This document shows positions 6,272-14,170 of a DNA stretch of 14,579 nucleotides, piece by piece. The position numbers and the translations under genes were made by a program. The notes beneath the pieces are model-generated. The model did not search any database and was not told the origin of the DNA. It worked only from the letters and a program-made list of their open reading frames with translations. Numbering within the stretch: the stretch's first letter is position 1; every line of letters starts with the position of its first letter. The DNA lies in assembly GCA_963205285.1 (NCBI GenBank), contig CAUJJQ010000225.1, positions 1-14,579 of the forward strand. Direction: 5' to 3'. The DNA is from Pseudomonadota bacterium (lineage in GTDB: Bacteria > Pseudomonadota > Alphaproteobacteria > Sphingomonadales > Sphingomonadaceae).

Positions 6272-6889
6272 ATGACGATATTTTTTCATGAAGAAGATTT
6301 GCCCGTCGGCGTGCTGCACGACGGCCCGATCGCCGTTGACACCGAAACCATGGGACTGCGCGCGGGCCGTGACCGGCTGTGTCTGGTGCAATTGAGCGAT
6401 GGCAGGGGTGACCAGCATCTGGTGCGTTTTGGCCCTGGCAGTGATTATGCCGCGCCCCATTTACGCGCCGTCCTGTCTGACCCTAATCGTTTGAAAATAT
6501 ACCATTTTGCGCGTTTTGACGTCGCGATGATCGCCGCCCATATGGGTATTGATGCCGCGCCCGTTTATTGCACCAAAATCGCCTCACGACTGATACGCAC
6601 CTATACCGATCGCCATGGCCTGAAAGAATTATTGCGCGAGGTCTTGGGCGTTGAAATATCCAAGCAGCAGCAATCGAGCGATTGGGGCGCACCCACCATT
6701 AGCGATGCACAGCGCGAATATGCCGCAAGCGATGTGCGATATTTGCATCAGTTGATGGAAAAACTCGACATCCGCCTCGAACGCGAGGGGCGCAAGGCGT
6801 TGGCAGATGCTTGTTTCGCCTTTTTGCCCACCCGCGCGCGACTCGACCTTGCGGGCTGGGATGAGGTAGATATTTTCGCGCATGCCTGA
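6272..6889 (+). CDS. rnd: Ribonuclease D-like 3'-5' exonuclease (short form, no HRDC domain)
   Basis: The protein has 205 residues and the DEDDy exonuclease core: D23-x-E25 in IAVDTETMG (ExoI), D83 in YHFARFD (ExoII), and Y150-A-A-S-D154 in the ExoIII motif. These acidic residues bind two metal ions. Full RNase D is about 375 residues with one or two HRDC domains; this one stops after the nuclease core, as in a short alphaproteobacterial subgroup. The role would be trimming of tRNA or other small-RNA 3' ends in the cytosol. I chose the ATG at 6272 because GAGGGGGC lies just upstream; the open frame extends further 5' but without protein-like sequence. The lptC start follows 25 bases after the stop, so it may share a transcript with the Lpt genes. 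The symbol is tentative given the missing HRDC part. Confidence 0.88.
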   Translation: MTIFFHEEDLPVGVLHDGPIAVDTETMGLRAGRDRLCLVQLSDGRGDQHLVRFGPGSDYAAPHLRAVLSDPNRLKIYHFARFDVAMIAAHMGIDAAPVYCTKIASRLIRTYTDRHGLKELLREVLGVEISKQQQSSDWGAPTISDAQREYAASDVRYLHQLMEKLDIRLEREGRKALADACFAFLPTRARLDLAGWDEVDIFAHA

Positions 6890-6914
6890 ACGCGGCAGCA
6901 AAGGGTGATCGACC

Positions 6915-7547
6915 ATGTCGAACCAGGCTGAGGTTGAACGAAGTCGTCGCCGTTCATGGGCGGCACGCGGCGGTCGCCACGACCGGTTCGTCCGCGCGCT
7001 CCAGCTCGGCCTGCCCGCGCTGGTCGGCGCATTGGCGGCGGTCATGCTGCTCGCCCCATTTGGGCACAAGGGTGAAATCAGCTTTTTGGTGGCCAAGGAC
7101 AGCATCGATGTCGCAGGGCAAAGGATGCGCGTTTCCAATGCGCAATATCGCGGCAATGATGCCGACGGGCGCCCCTTTGTCCTGTCGGCGCGCAGCGCGT
7201 TGCAACGCAGCGCGGCTGACCCCATTGTGCGGATGGAAGGACTGTCGGCGCAAATTTTGCTGGCCGATGGGCCAGCGCGGCTGACTGCCAGCAGCGCGGG
7301 CTATGACCCGACACGCGATCAGGTGATGGTGGATGGTGCGCTCGACCTGACGGCAGCCGATGGATATCGCCTGCAATCGCGCGGTGTGCTGGTCGATCTG
7401 AAAGCCCGCACCGTTTCCACCAACCAGCCGGTGTCGGGCGCAACCAATATCGGCAGTTTCACCGCAGGCGGCCTGTCGGCCGACCTTGACCGGCGGATAT
7501 TGCGTCTGTCGGGGCGCGCGCATATGCGCATAGACCAAGGGATTTAG
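6915..7547 (+). CDS. lptC: LPS export system protein LptC
   Basis: The protein has 210 residues. A basic N-terminus (SRRRSWAARGGRHDR) precedes one TM helix near 28-48, then a periplasmic beta-jellyroll domain. Visible LptC features include FLVAKDSIDVAGQRMRVSNA, the 'GxDxxGRPFVLSAR' strand, and DQVMVDGALDLTAADGYRL. LptC sits in the inner membrane, joins the LptB2FG transporter and hands lipopolysaccharide to LptA. The lptA start is three bases after this stop. Sequence identity of LptC is low across phyla, so the placement directly upstream of lptA-lptB supports the call strongly. Confidence 0.92.
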   Translation: MSNQAEVERSRRRSWAARGGRHDRFVRALQLGLPALVGALAAVMLLAPFGHKGEISFLVAKDSIDVAGQRMRVSNAQYRGNDADGRPFVLSARSALQRSAADPIVRMEGLSAQILLADGPARLTASSAGYDPTRDQVMVDGALDLTAADGYRLQSRGVLVDLKARTVSTNQPVSGATNIGSFTAGGLSADLDRRILRLSGRAHMRIDQGI

Positions 7548-7550
7548 GAT

Positions 7551-8153
7551 ATGTCGATGCGCGCCATCATCTTTGCCATCGCCAGTGGGTGCGCGGGTTT
7601 TGCCGGCACTACGGGCGTGCTCGTTGCAACGGGCAACATAGAACCTGCGGCCGCACAGGCGCTGGCCCGCCACAACAGCCGCGCGCCGGTGGATGTCGGG
7701 GCCGACGCGATAGAGGTGGAAAGCCGCGCCGACCGCGTCGTATTTTCGGGCAATGTCGATATTGCACAGGCGGGCATGCACCTGAGCGCCCAGCGTGTCA
7801 CCATCGCTTATTCCGATGCCGGACGGCTGCAAATCAACCGCATCGATGCAACCGGCGGCGTCGTGGTGACAAAGGGCGGCGACCGCGCAACCGGCGCAAG
7901 CGCGATTTACGACCTCGACAATGGGCTGATCACGCTGCTCGGCAATGTCGAATTGCAGCAGGGGCCCAACCGCCTGTCGGGCGGGCGGATGGCGATTGAT
8001 TTGACCAGCGGTCGTGCGCGCTTCGATGGTCGCGCCGCGCCGGGCGGGGCAAGTGCAACCGACGGCGGGGTCAACAGCGGTGGCGGCCGCCGTGTCACCG
8101 GCCGCTTTACCGTGCCGCAGCGCACGACGCCCGCGACGCCACCACGGCCTTAA
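7551..8153 (+). CDS. lptA: LPS transport periplasmic protein LptA
   Basis: The protein has 200 residues. A signal peptide ends near residue 37 (PAAAQA, then LARHNS). The OstA/LptA domain follows: VDVGADAIEVESRADRVVFS, GNVDIAQAGMHLSAQRVTIAYS, GVVVTKGGDRATGASAIYDL, ITLLGNVELQQGPNRLSGGRM. Its repeating strands form the bridge that carries lipopolysaccharide across the periplasm between LptC and LptD. The C-terminus ends VTGRFTVPQR plus a Pro/Thr tail, a finish typical of alphaproteobacteria. The gap to lptC is three bases, so the two are co-translated. Confidence 0.93.
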   Translation: MSMRAIIFAIASGCAGFAGTTGVLVATGNIEPAAAQALARHNSRAPVDVGADAIEVESRADRVVFSGNVDIAQAGMHLSAQRVTIAYSDAGRLQINRIDATGGVVVTKGGDRATGASAIYDLDNGLITLLGNVELQQGPNRLSGGRMAIDLTSGRARFDGRAAPGGASATDGGVNSGGGRRVTGRFTVPQRTTPATPPRP

Positions 8154-8240
8154 GGGGGCATTGTTGAAATTTGCCTTTGCGCAGATTCCAAATCAGCTAG
8201 TAAAAGGCACTATCGCCCTAATTTGGAGTGAAATATTTCG

Positions 8241-9017
8241 ATGCACGCGCTTGCCGATCCGGCGATGACGGGGGAAATGAACGCCCAGGCCCGCGACAGC
8301 GGCTTGGCAGTGGTCAGCCTCGCCAAAAGCTATGACAAGCGCAATATATTGTCGGACGTGTCGCTCCACGTCGCGCCGGGCGAAGTGCTCGGCCTGCTCG
8401 GCCCCAATGGCGCGGGCAAAACCACCTGTTTTTATTCGATCATGGGGCTGGTCAAACCCGATTCGGGGCGCATCATGCTCGACGGGGCCGACATCACGGC
8501 GTTGCCCATGTACCGGCGCGCGATTCTGGGTCTGGGCTATCTGCCGCAGGAAACGTCGATTTTTCGCGGGATGACGGTCGAACAAAATATCGCCGCCGTG
8601 CTCGAACTGGTGGAGCCGGACCGCGCCGCGCGCGCGGCAAGGCTTGATGAACTGCTCGACGAATTTGGCCTGACCCGGCTGCGCACATCACCCGCCATGG
8701 CGCTGTCTGGCGGCGAACGGCGACGCTGCGAAATTGCGCGCGCGCTGGCGGCGCACCCGTCGATCATGCTGCTCGATGAACCTTTCGCCGGCATCGACCC
8801 GATTTCGATCGGCGATATCCGCGACCTCGTCAAACAATTGCGCAATCGCGGTATCGGCGTCCTCATCACCGACCATAATGTGCGCGAAACGCTCGATATT
8901 GTGGACCGGGCCTGCATTATTTACGGCGGGCGCGTCCTGTTTTCGGGCAGCCCGGCCGAACTGGTCGCCGACCCCGAAGTGCGGCGACTTTACCTTGGCG
9001 AAGGCTTTTCGCTTTAG
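8241..9017 (+). CDS. lptB: LPS export ABC transporter ATPase LptB
   Basis: The protein has 258 residues and a complete ABC ATPase: Walker A GPNGAGKTT (54-62), Q-loop Q103 in YLPQETSIF, signature LSGGE (155-159), Walker B IMLLDEPF with D179-E180, D-loop GIDP, and H212 in ITDHN. YLPQETSIFRGMTVEQNI is typical of LptB, which powers lipopolysaccharide extraction as a dimer with LptF/LptG (not in this window). Position after lptA and before rpoN is the standard arrangement. The first 20 residues precede the usual LptB start; ATGs at codons 9 and 13 are alternatives, and the Shine-Dalgarno sequence is weak for all. The gap to lptA is 87 bases, longer than the other gaps in the operon. Confidence 0.95.
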   Translation: MHALADPAMTGEMNAQARDSGLAVVSLAKSYDKRNILSDVSLHVAPGEVLGLLGPNGAGKTTCFYSIMGLVKPDSGRIMLDGADITALPMYRRAILGLGYLPQETSIFRGMTVEQNIAAVLELVEPDRAARAARLDELLDEFGLTRLRTSPAMALSGGERRRCEIARALAAHPSIMLLDEPFAGIDPISIGDIRDLVKQLRNRGIGVLITDHNVRETLDIVDRACIIYGGRVLFSGSPAELVADPEVRRLYLGEGFSL

Positions 9018-9034
9018 CCAAAGCGCCCTGAACC

Positions 9035-10525
9035 ATGGCGCTCACCCCCCGCCTCGACCTCCGGCAAAGCCAAAGCCTCGTGATGACGCCGCAGTTGCAA
9101 ATGGCGGTGCGGCTGCTCACGCTCTCCAACCTCGAGCTCGAAGCCGCGGTGGCGGAGGAGGTGGCGAAAAACCCGCTGTTGCAGGGGGATGAGGGGCGCG
9201 AAATTGCCATGGCTCCGCGCGATGACAGCGCGCAGGGCACCGACCGGATGTTGCGCGACGGGGTGGAGGCTTCGGGCAATCTCGACGTCGATCTGTCGGC
9301 CGAAACTTTCCATCATGACAGCGGCGCAGATGCGAACTGGTCTGATGTTGCCGGGGCCGGTAACGGTTCTGGCGGCGGCTCTGGCGACGGATCGCGTGAG
9401 GCACCCGACATGGATTTGTTCGGTGCGGCGGGTGCAACGCTGATCGAACATCTGACCGGCCAAGCGGGCGAAAGCCTGTCGGGCACCCAACATATGCTGG
9501 CCATCCACATTGTCGAAGCACTGGATGATGCGGGCTATCTGACCGAAGATTTGGGCGAAATGGCGATGCGCCTTGGCGTGCCGCGCACCGAAATGGAGCA
9601 TGCGCTGGCCGCGGTGCAGCGATTTGACCCGACGGGGGTGGGCGCACGCGACCTTGCCGAATGTATCGCTCTCCAGGCGCGCGAAGCCGACCGATATGAC
9701 CCGATGATGGCGCGGCTGATCGACAATCTCGACCTGTTGGCGCGCGGGCAAATCAACCAATTGCGGCGGATTTGCGATGCGGATGCAGAGGATATGGCCG
9801 ACATGATCCGCGAATTGCGCGGATATGACCCGAAACCGGGCCATATTTTTGCCCGCAATGATGCGCCCCCGATTGTCCCCGACCTGTTCGTGCGCGAAAG
9901 CGCGGATGGCTGGACGATAGAGATTAACGGCGCGACCTTGCCCCGCCTGCTGGTCAACCGGCGCTATCATGCCGAATTGTCACGCAACATCAGCGCGGGC
10001 GGCAAGCGCGATGCGGTCGCCAAAAGCTGGCTTTCCGACGCGCTCGCCAATGCCAATTGGCTGATGCGCGCGCTCGACCAGCGACAGCAGACGATCCTGC
10101 GCGTCGGCGAAGAAGTGGTGCGGCTGCAAGGCGGCTTTTTCACCCATGGGGTGGCTGCACTCATCCCGCTGACGCTGCGCCAAGTGGCCGAAACCATCGG
10201 CGTCCATGAATCGACGGTCAGCCGCGCGACATCGAACAAATATCTCCACTGCGCGCGCGGCACTTTTGAGCTTAAATATTTCTTTTCGAGCGGGGTCGCT
10301 GCCGCCGACAGCGCCGATGGCATGTCCGCCGAAGCGGTCAAGGCGCGGATAAAGGCGCTGATCGATGGCGAAGCCGCCGATGCGATATTGTCCGACGACA
10401 CGCTCGTCGAACTATTGCAAAAACAGGGCTGCGACATTGCGCGGCGCACCGTTGCCAAATATCGCGAAGCGATGGGCATTGGTTCAAGCGTGCAGCGCCG
10501 CCGCGCGCGCGCCATTTCGGGATAG
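9035..10525 (+). CDS. rpoN: RNA polymerase sigma-54 factor
   Basis: The protein has 496 residues. Region I is Gln- and Leu-rich (LRQSQSLVMTPQLQMAVRLL, residues 9-28) and binds activators. A Gly/Ser/Asp-rich linker follows at about 100-125. The core-binding domain includes RFDPTGVGARDLAECIALQ and GYDPKPG. The helix-turn-helix is at 379-399 (LRQVAETIGVHESTVSRAT), and the RpoN box ARRTVAKYRE is at 469-478. Sigma-54 reads -24/-12 promoters and needs an AAA+ activator. The start is 17 bases after lptB, consistent with co-transcription. In many proteobacteria hpf and a PTS gene follow rpoN; here a PPIase gene follows instead. There is no obvious defect in any domain. Confidence 0.97.
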   Translation: MALTPRLDLRQSQSLVMTPQLQMAVRLLTLSNLELEAAVAEEVAKNPLLQGDEGREIAMAPRDDSAQGTDRMLRDGVEASGNLDVDLSAETFHHDSGADANWSDVAGAGNGSGGGSGDGSREAPDMDLFGAAGATLIEHLTGQAGESLSGTQHMLAIHIVEALDDAGYLTEDLGEMAMRLGVPRTEMEHALAAVQRFDPTGVGARDLAECIALQAREADRYDPMMARLIDNLDLLARGQINQLRRICDADAEDMADMIRELRGYDPKPGHIFARNDAPPIVPDLFVRESADGWTIEINGATLPRLLVNRRYHAELSRNISAGGKRDAVAKSWLSDALANANWLMRALDQRQQTILRVGEEVVRLQGGFFTHGVAALIPLTLRQVAETIGVHESTVSRATSNKYLHCARGTFELKYFFSSGVAAADSADGMSAEAVKARIKALIDGEAADAILSDDTLVELLQKQGCDIARRTVAKYREAMGIGSSVQRRRARAISG

Positions 10526-10535
10526 GAGTTTGAAT

Positions 10536-11279
10536 ATGCACTTGGGGATGAAATGGGCGCTGCCCGCCATGGCATGGGTGATGGCAAGCGGCGCGATGGC
10601 GCAGGATGGCGCGCCTACAACGCCGCCCGCCACCCCGGTTGCGCCCGCCGCGCCCGCCGCTCCGGCTGCCCCGCAATATCGGCTGCAATATGTGACGCTG
10701 ACCACCGCGCTTGGTAACATCGTCCTAGCGCTCGAGGTGGAGCGCGCGCCGATTTCCGCCGCCAATTTCCTGCGCTATGTCGATGCGCGGCGTTTTGACG
10801 GGCTGACTTTCTATCGCGCGCTCGACATGGGGCGCGGATATGGGCTGATTCAGGGTGGGCCAAGCGGCAATCCGCGCCTTTCCTACCCACCCATTGCGCA
10901 TGAACCGACCAGCCGCACCGGCCTCTCCCACACAGATGGTGCAATCAGCTTTGCCCGCGCCGCACCGGGCAGCGCGCAGGGTGATTTTTTCATCATATTG
11001 GGCGGGCTGCCCAGCCTCGACGCCCAGCCCGCGGGCAGCGGCGGCGATAGCGATGGTTTTGCGGTTTTCGGCCATGTCGCGGGCGGCATGGACGTGGTGC
11101 GCGCGATATTGAGCCAACCGACCGACCCCAATGCTGGGCCGGGCGTCATGCGCGGACAGATGATCGCCGCACCGGTGCGGATATTGACCGCGCGGCGCAG
11201 CGCCGCACCCCCGCCCGCCGACCCGCCTGCGGCTGCCCCGCCGGTTGCAACACCCGCACCGGCGACGACGGGCGGTTGA
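10536..11279 (+). CDS. Secreted cyclophilin-type peptidyl-prolyl cis-trans isomerase
   Basis: The protein has 247 residues. A Sec signal peptide covers about 1-22 (MHLGMKWALPAMAWVMASGA, then MA before QDG), followed by a Pro/Ala linker at 24-45. The cyclophilin domain follows: FYRALDMGRGYGLIQGG, GAISFARAAPGSAQGDFFIIL and FAVFGHVAGGMDVVRAI. FYRAL corresponds to the family's FHRV motif with the usual His replaced by Tyr; the catalytic Arg is kept. A Pro/Ala-rich tail ends the protein. It probably assists folding of periplasmic or outer-membrane proteins. The ATG at 10536 is supported by AGGAG seven bases upstream, next to the rpoN stop. It probably belongs to the lpt-rpoN transcript, and a folding helper fits the envelope theme. 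Confidence 0.92.
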   Translation: MHLGMKWALPAMAWVMASGAMAQDGAPTTPPATPVAPAAPAAPAAPQYRLQYVTLTTALGNIVLALEVERAPISAANFLRYVDARRFDGLTFYRALDMGRGYGLIQGGPSGNPRLSYPPIAHEPTSRTGLSHTDGAISFARAAPGSAQGDFFIILGGLPSLDAQPAGSGGDSDGFAVFGHVAGGMDVVRAILSQPTDPNAGPGVMRGQMIAAPVRILTARRSAAPPPADPPAAAPPVATPAPATTGG

Positions 11280-11282
11280 ACA

Positions 11283-11301
11283 GATTGCAAAAACTGCAAT
11301 C
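11283..11301. repeat. Inverted repeat GATTGCA-N5-TGCAATC
   Basis: A perfect 7-bp inverted repeat with a five-base A-rich centre begins four bases after the PPIase stop. There is no T-run behind it, so it is a weak terminator candidate. It could instead be an operator for the small RNA candidate about 50 bases downstream. Confidence 0.5.
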
Positions 11302-11349
11302 ATCATTGTTTCTTTCGCAGTTGCACAATGGATGGGATGGCGGCATTTA

Positions 11350-11421
11350 GAGCATGCCTTTCGAGGCACTCTCTCCCAAACCTCCCTTAAAGGGCCGCCC
11401 TAACCGGCGGCCCCTTTTTTT
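11350..11421 (+). ncRNA. Candidate small RNA of about 70 nt
   Basis: A first hairpin TGCCT-TTCG-AGGCA (11355-11368) has a TTCG tetraloop. A C/T-rich stretch without pairing follows, with CTCTCTCCC and ACCTCCC (11369-11386). The third part is a GGGCCGCC/GGCGGCCC terminator stem with a T7 tail. This is the standard order of an Hfq-type small RNA: 5' hairpin, C-rich seed able to mask Shine-Dalgarno sequences, intrinsic terminator. A possible -35 TTGCAC lies at 11321-11326 but the -10 (CATTTA) is poor, so it could also be processed from the PPIase 3' UTR. There is no coding signal. Confidence 0.45.
11392..11421 (+). terminator. Rho-independent terminator
   Basis: GGGCCGCC (11392-11399) pairs perfectly with GGCGGCCC (11406-11413) around a six-base loop and is followed by C and seven T (11415-11421). 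It can end the rnd-lpt-rpoN-PPIase transcript and the candidate small RNA. Confidence 0.92.
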
Positions 11422-11432
11422 GCCCATGGTCT

Positions 11433-11452
11433 ATATTGCTGCGGCGCAATAT
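11433..11452. repeat. Short inverted repeat ATATTGC-N6-GCAATAT
   Basis: A perfect 7-bp inverted repeat lies between the intrinsic terminator and the 3' end of the DUF2891 gene. It has no T-run and its role is unknown. Confidence 0.4.
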
Positions 11453-11486
11453 GCTGATTTCGGAGCAGAAACTCTCTGTGCTCCTA

Positions 11487-11533
11487 GGCTAGGATGGCGC
11501 TTTGGCGGAGGGGGATTGCGCCGCGCCCTAGCC
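11487..11533 (-). terminator. Hairpin spanning the DUF2891 stop codon, possible operon end
   Basis: GGCTAGG (11487-11493) with CCTAGCC (11527-11533), plus inner GGCGC (11496-11500) with GCGCC (11518-11522), give a 12-bp interrupted stem that includes the TAG stop. There is no U-run, so it is at best a pause, stability or Rho-assisted end structure. Confidence 0.4.
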
Positions 11534-12541
11534 ATGTTCCGCCGGGTCGAGCGCGAGGAGCGCAAAGCTCGCCAGCCAATGTTCGCCCATATAATCCCCC
11601 GCCACATGCGGCAATGCGGCAGCAAGGTGGCGGTCGGCGGCATCGGCGGCGACCTGTTGCACCCCATGGTCAGCGGGCAGGCCGCACGCAATCCCGCGCC
11701 AAGCCCAAGCACGCGACAGATTCAGCCCGTCCAGATGCGCAATCTTACCATCACTGCGGTCGGAAACATGCGCAGGGGTGAACAAAGTTGCCGGCTGGCA
11801 TTGCGCGGCGCGCGGCAAAAAGGCGTCAAACCATGCGGCAAATATTTGGGGCGGGAGGATGCGGCGCATCAACAAAGCCTCGGTCAAGGTGGAGGATAAA
11901 AACTCGTCACCCCCCGGTTCCCATGCTTGCGCGTTAACATCCCCGCCGAACCAGTCGCGCGCGCGCCGCCCGATCTGGTCAGCAAAATCGGGGTCATGTT
12001 CCAGCGCCCATTGGTGCGCGTGGCGCATCGCAAAGCTGCTGTTGAAATGGGTGCCGACGCGGATGGGATAGGTCATTTTCTGGAAATAGGCCGCCAGTCG
12101 CCCCGCCAGATGGCGCGCCAGGGGTTCGAGCACCTTACCCCAGCCAACCCCCAGTTCGGCATCGGCGCGCGCACCCTCCCCCTGTAGTTTCAACAGCCAC
12201 GCCCAGCCATAGGGGCGCGATGCCCCGCCGCCATAGGTTCGCGCGAAGTAAGCGATTTCGCCCGCGACTTTTTCGGGCACAAATACGGCATCGGCGCGTT
12301 CGCGCACCTGCTGCGCCTCTGCCGTGTTTGGAAATGCCCGCGCCAAACGCAATAATTGCCACCAGCCATGGACGCAGCTGTGCCAGTCAAAACTGCCATG
12401 AAAAATCGGGTGATGCGCCGCAGGGGGCCGGGCATCGGCGTCACTTTCCCAGACAAAATCCATCTTGAAGGGATAGGGTCGGTCAATATGGCTGAGCGTC
12501 AGCGCCATGAAACGGCGGGCGATATTCTCATCGAGCATCAT
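11528..12541 (-). CDS. DUF2891-family protein, likely partner in 5-oxoproline cassette
   Basis: The protein has 337 residues, is soluble, and has no signal peptide or TM helix. It matches DUF2891 by HHPIFHGSFDWHSCVHGWW (43-61), RPYGWAWLLKL (108-118) and THFNSSFAM further on. The dense Trp/His/aromatic helices suggest an (alpha/alpha)-barrel-like fold of the sort used by glycan-active enzymes or epimerases; that is inference. No function is established for the family. Its first ATG overlaps the DUF979 stop (ATGA), with a second ATG three bases on, and no Shine-Dalgarno sequence is visible, so translation is probably coupled to DUF979. Coupling to a DUF969/DUF979 permease and an oxoprolinase makes a role in pyroglutamate or cyclic-amide use plausible. 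It is the last gene of the run. Confidence 0.85.
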   Translation of the reverse strand: MMLDENIARRFMALTLSHIDRPYPFKMDFVWESDADARPPAAHHPIFHGSFDWHSCVHGWWQLLRLARAFPNTAEAQQVRERADAVFVPEKVAGEIAYFARTYGGGASRPYGWAWLLKLQGEGARADAELGVGWGKVLEPLARHLAGRLAAYFQKMTYPIRVGTHFNSSFAMRHAHQWALEHDPDFADQIGRRARDWFGGDVNAQAWEPGGDEFLSSTLTEALLMRRILPPQIFAAWFDAFLPRAAQCQPATLFTPAHVSDRSDGKIAHLDGLNLSRAWAWRGIACGLPADHGVQQVAADAADRHLAAALPHVAGDYMGEHWLASFALLALDPAEHG

Positions 12542-13491
12542 GGAAAGGCCAGCCAGTAAATCAGCGCGATATTGACGGCGAGCAGCGGCAGCGCGGTGCC
12601 AATCTGCGCGCGCACCACGCCATTGCGATTATCCAGTTCGAGCAGCGCGGCGGGCACAATGTTAAAATTGGCGGCCATCGGCGTCATCAACGTGCCGCAA
12701 AAGCCCGCGAGCATCCCAATCGCCGCGACAATTGCGGGATTGCCATGGTGCTGGTGGATAAGGATGGGAAGCGCGACCGCGCTCAACATCACCGGAAAGG
12801 CGGCAAAGGCGTTGCCCATCGCCATGGTGAAGAGCGCCATGCCCACGCCATATGCAATCACCGCACCCACCAAGCTGCCGTCGGGGATGACCATAGAAAG
12901 CAGGCTGCCGACCGCATTGCCAACGCCCGCCAGCGCGAACACCGCCCCCAGACTCGCCAACATTTGCGGCAATACCGCCGCCCAGCCGACCGCATCCATC
13001 AACCGCCGCCCCTGTTGCAGGGGGACGAGCGGTGGCGGGCGCAGCCAAGCATAACCAATCGCCAGTGCCGCCAGCACCCCGGCGGCAAGCGCAATCAACG
13101 TCACCTGTCCCGGATCGACCAGATGGGGAATGCGCTTGAACAAAAATGTGCCGATGAGCGCGGTTGCCGGAATGACCAGCGCGAGGAGGAAGAGCCGATT
13201 GCCATTGCGCGCCGCCTCCCCCTGTCGGAACGCCGTTTCGGCTGCGGCATCGTCCGCCGATTTTTCGCCGCGCGTCAGCCCGCCAAAACCGGCGATGGCG
13301 ACCAGAGCGACGACGAGCAAGCCATTGCCCACATCCCCCAGATAATCACCCGCCAGCATCGATAGCGCGAGCAAGCCCCAAAAGGCGGCGCTCGACCAAC
13401 GGCGTTTTTGCGCAACATCGCGCAGGGTCAGCACCGCATAAATGGCAAAGCACAGCCCCGCGAACCAATAAACATGGGTAAGCGTGATCAT
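12538..13491 (-). CDS. DUF979-family membrane protein, putative 5-oxoproline permease subunit
   Basis: The protein has 317 residues with about eight to nine hydrophobic segments. Conserved family stretches are MGNAFAAFPVMLSAVALPI (225-243) and GFCGTLMTPMAANFNIVPAA (263-282). The re-entrant-looking G-T-L-M-T-P motif resembles ion-transporter superfamily permeases. DUF979 occurs almost always with DUF969 and often near pyroglutamyl peptidase or 5-oxoprolinase genes, which led to the 'predicted 5-oxoproline transporter' label; I know of no direct assay. The start ATG overlaps the DUF969 stop by four bases (ATGA), so the two subunits are likely made in equal amounts. Confidence 0.87.
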   Translation of the reverse strand: MITLTHVYWFAGLCFAIYAVLTLRDVAQKRRWSSAAFWGLLALSMLAGDYLGDVGNGLLVVALVAIAGFGGLTRGEKSADDAAAETAFRQGEAARNGNRLFLLALVIPATALIGTFLFKRIPHLVDPGQVTLIALAAGVLAALAIGYAWLRPPPLVPLQQGRRLMDAVGWAAVLPQMLASLGAVFALAGVGNAVGSLLSMVIPDGSLVGAVIAYGVGMALFTMAMGNAFAAFPVMLSAVALPILIHQHHGNPAIVAAIGMLAGFCGTLMTPMAANFNIVPAALLELDNRNGVVRAQIGTALPLLAVNIALIYWLAFP

Positions 13492-14156
13492 CGCCGCACC
13501 CCCCGCGCACGCAGCGTTCGGTCAAATCGCCACAGGCGAAAGCCATGGATGGCAAAGGCGGCAATGGCTGTCGGTATCGCCCAGACCGACAGGTCAAATG
13601 GGTCGAGCCGGATGCCATTTTGTTCGAGCAGCCCCTTCATCAACAGGATGGAGCCGATGGCGATGAAAATATCTTCGCCAAAAAACAGGCCGACATTATC
13701 GCTCGCCGCGCTCATCGCGCGGATGCGTTGGCGCGTCGCATGGTCAAGCGGCCGGTCCACTTCCGCCGCTGCTTCGGCCATCGGCGCAACCAGCGGACGC
13801 ACGGTTTGCGCATGGCCAGCGACCGAGGTCAGGCCCAATGCGGCGGTAATCTGGCGAAGGAGGAGGTAGGCGATCAGCAGTCGCCCGGTCGTCGCCCCCT
13901 TCATCGCGGCAATCAGGCTGCGCGCACGTTCCTGCAGCCCATGATGTTCGAGCAACCCGATGACCGGCAGGACGATCCAAACCACGCTGACATAGCGTGT
14001 GTCGTTAAAGGCGCGGCCAAAGGCAGCCAAAATCGCGGTCAGATCCAGCCCCGCCGCAAGTCCCGTCACCAGTGCCGATGCCGCCACCACCAGCAGGGGG
14101 TGAAAGCGAAAGGCGAACCCGATCAGGATGACGCCAATCCCCAATAAAACCCACAT
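13488..14156 (-). CDS. DUF969-family membrane protein, putative 5-oxoproline permease subunit
   Basis: The protein has 222 residues with five to six hydrophobic segments. Conserved stretches are SVVWIVLPVIGLLEHHGLQERA (57-78), GLTSVAGHAQTVRPLVAPMAEAA (108-130) and SAASDNVGLFFGEDIFIAIG (149-168). Acidic and amide residues inside the hydrophobic S-D-N-x-G-L-F-F-G-E-D segment are good candidates for substrate or ion contact. It pairs with DUF979, which overlaps it by four bases. The start ATG at 14156 has GGGGGGAA about six bases upstream. The gap to the oxoprolinase stop is 48 bases, short enough for one operon. The transport role is inferred from gene context. Confidence 0.87.
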   Translation of the reverse strand: MWVLLGIGVILIGFAFRFHPLLVVAASALVTGLAAGLDLTAILAAFGRAFNDTRYVSVVWIVLPVIGLLEHHGLQERARSLIAAMKGATTGRLLIAYLLLRQITAALGLTSVAGHAQTVRPLVAPMAEAAAEVDRPLDHATRQRIRAMSAASDNVGLFFGEDIFIAIGSILLMKGLLEQNGIRLDPFDLSVWAIPTAIAAFAIHGFRLWRFDRTLRARGVRR

Positions 14157-14170
14157 TGGCCATTCCCCCC

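Noticed and set aside
9014..9970. 318-codon minus-strand frame opposite rpoN
   Set aside because: RpoN motifs are continuous on the plus strand across the same region; the antisense translation matches no family I know.
11354..11899. 181-codon frame starting inside the small-RNA candidate
   Set aside because: It has no ribosome site, runs through a terminator and then antisense to DUF2891.
12745..13365. 206-codon plus-strand frame opposite DUF979
   Set aside because: It is His/Arg/Gln-rich and antisense to a well-supported membrane protein gene.
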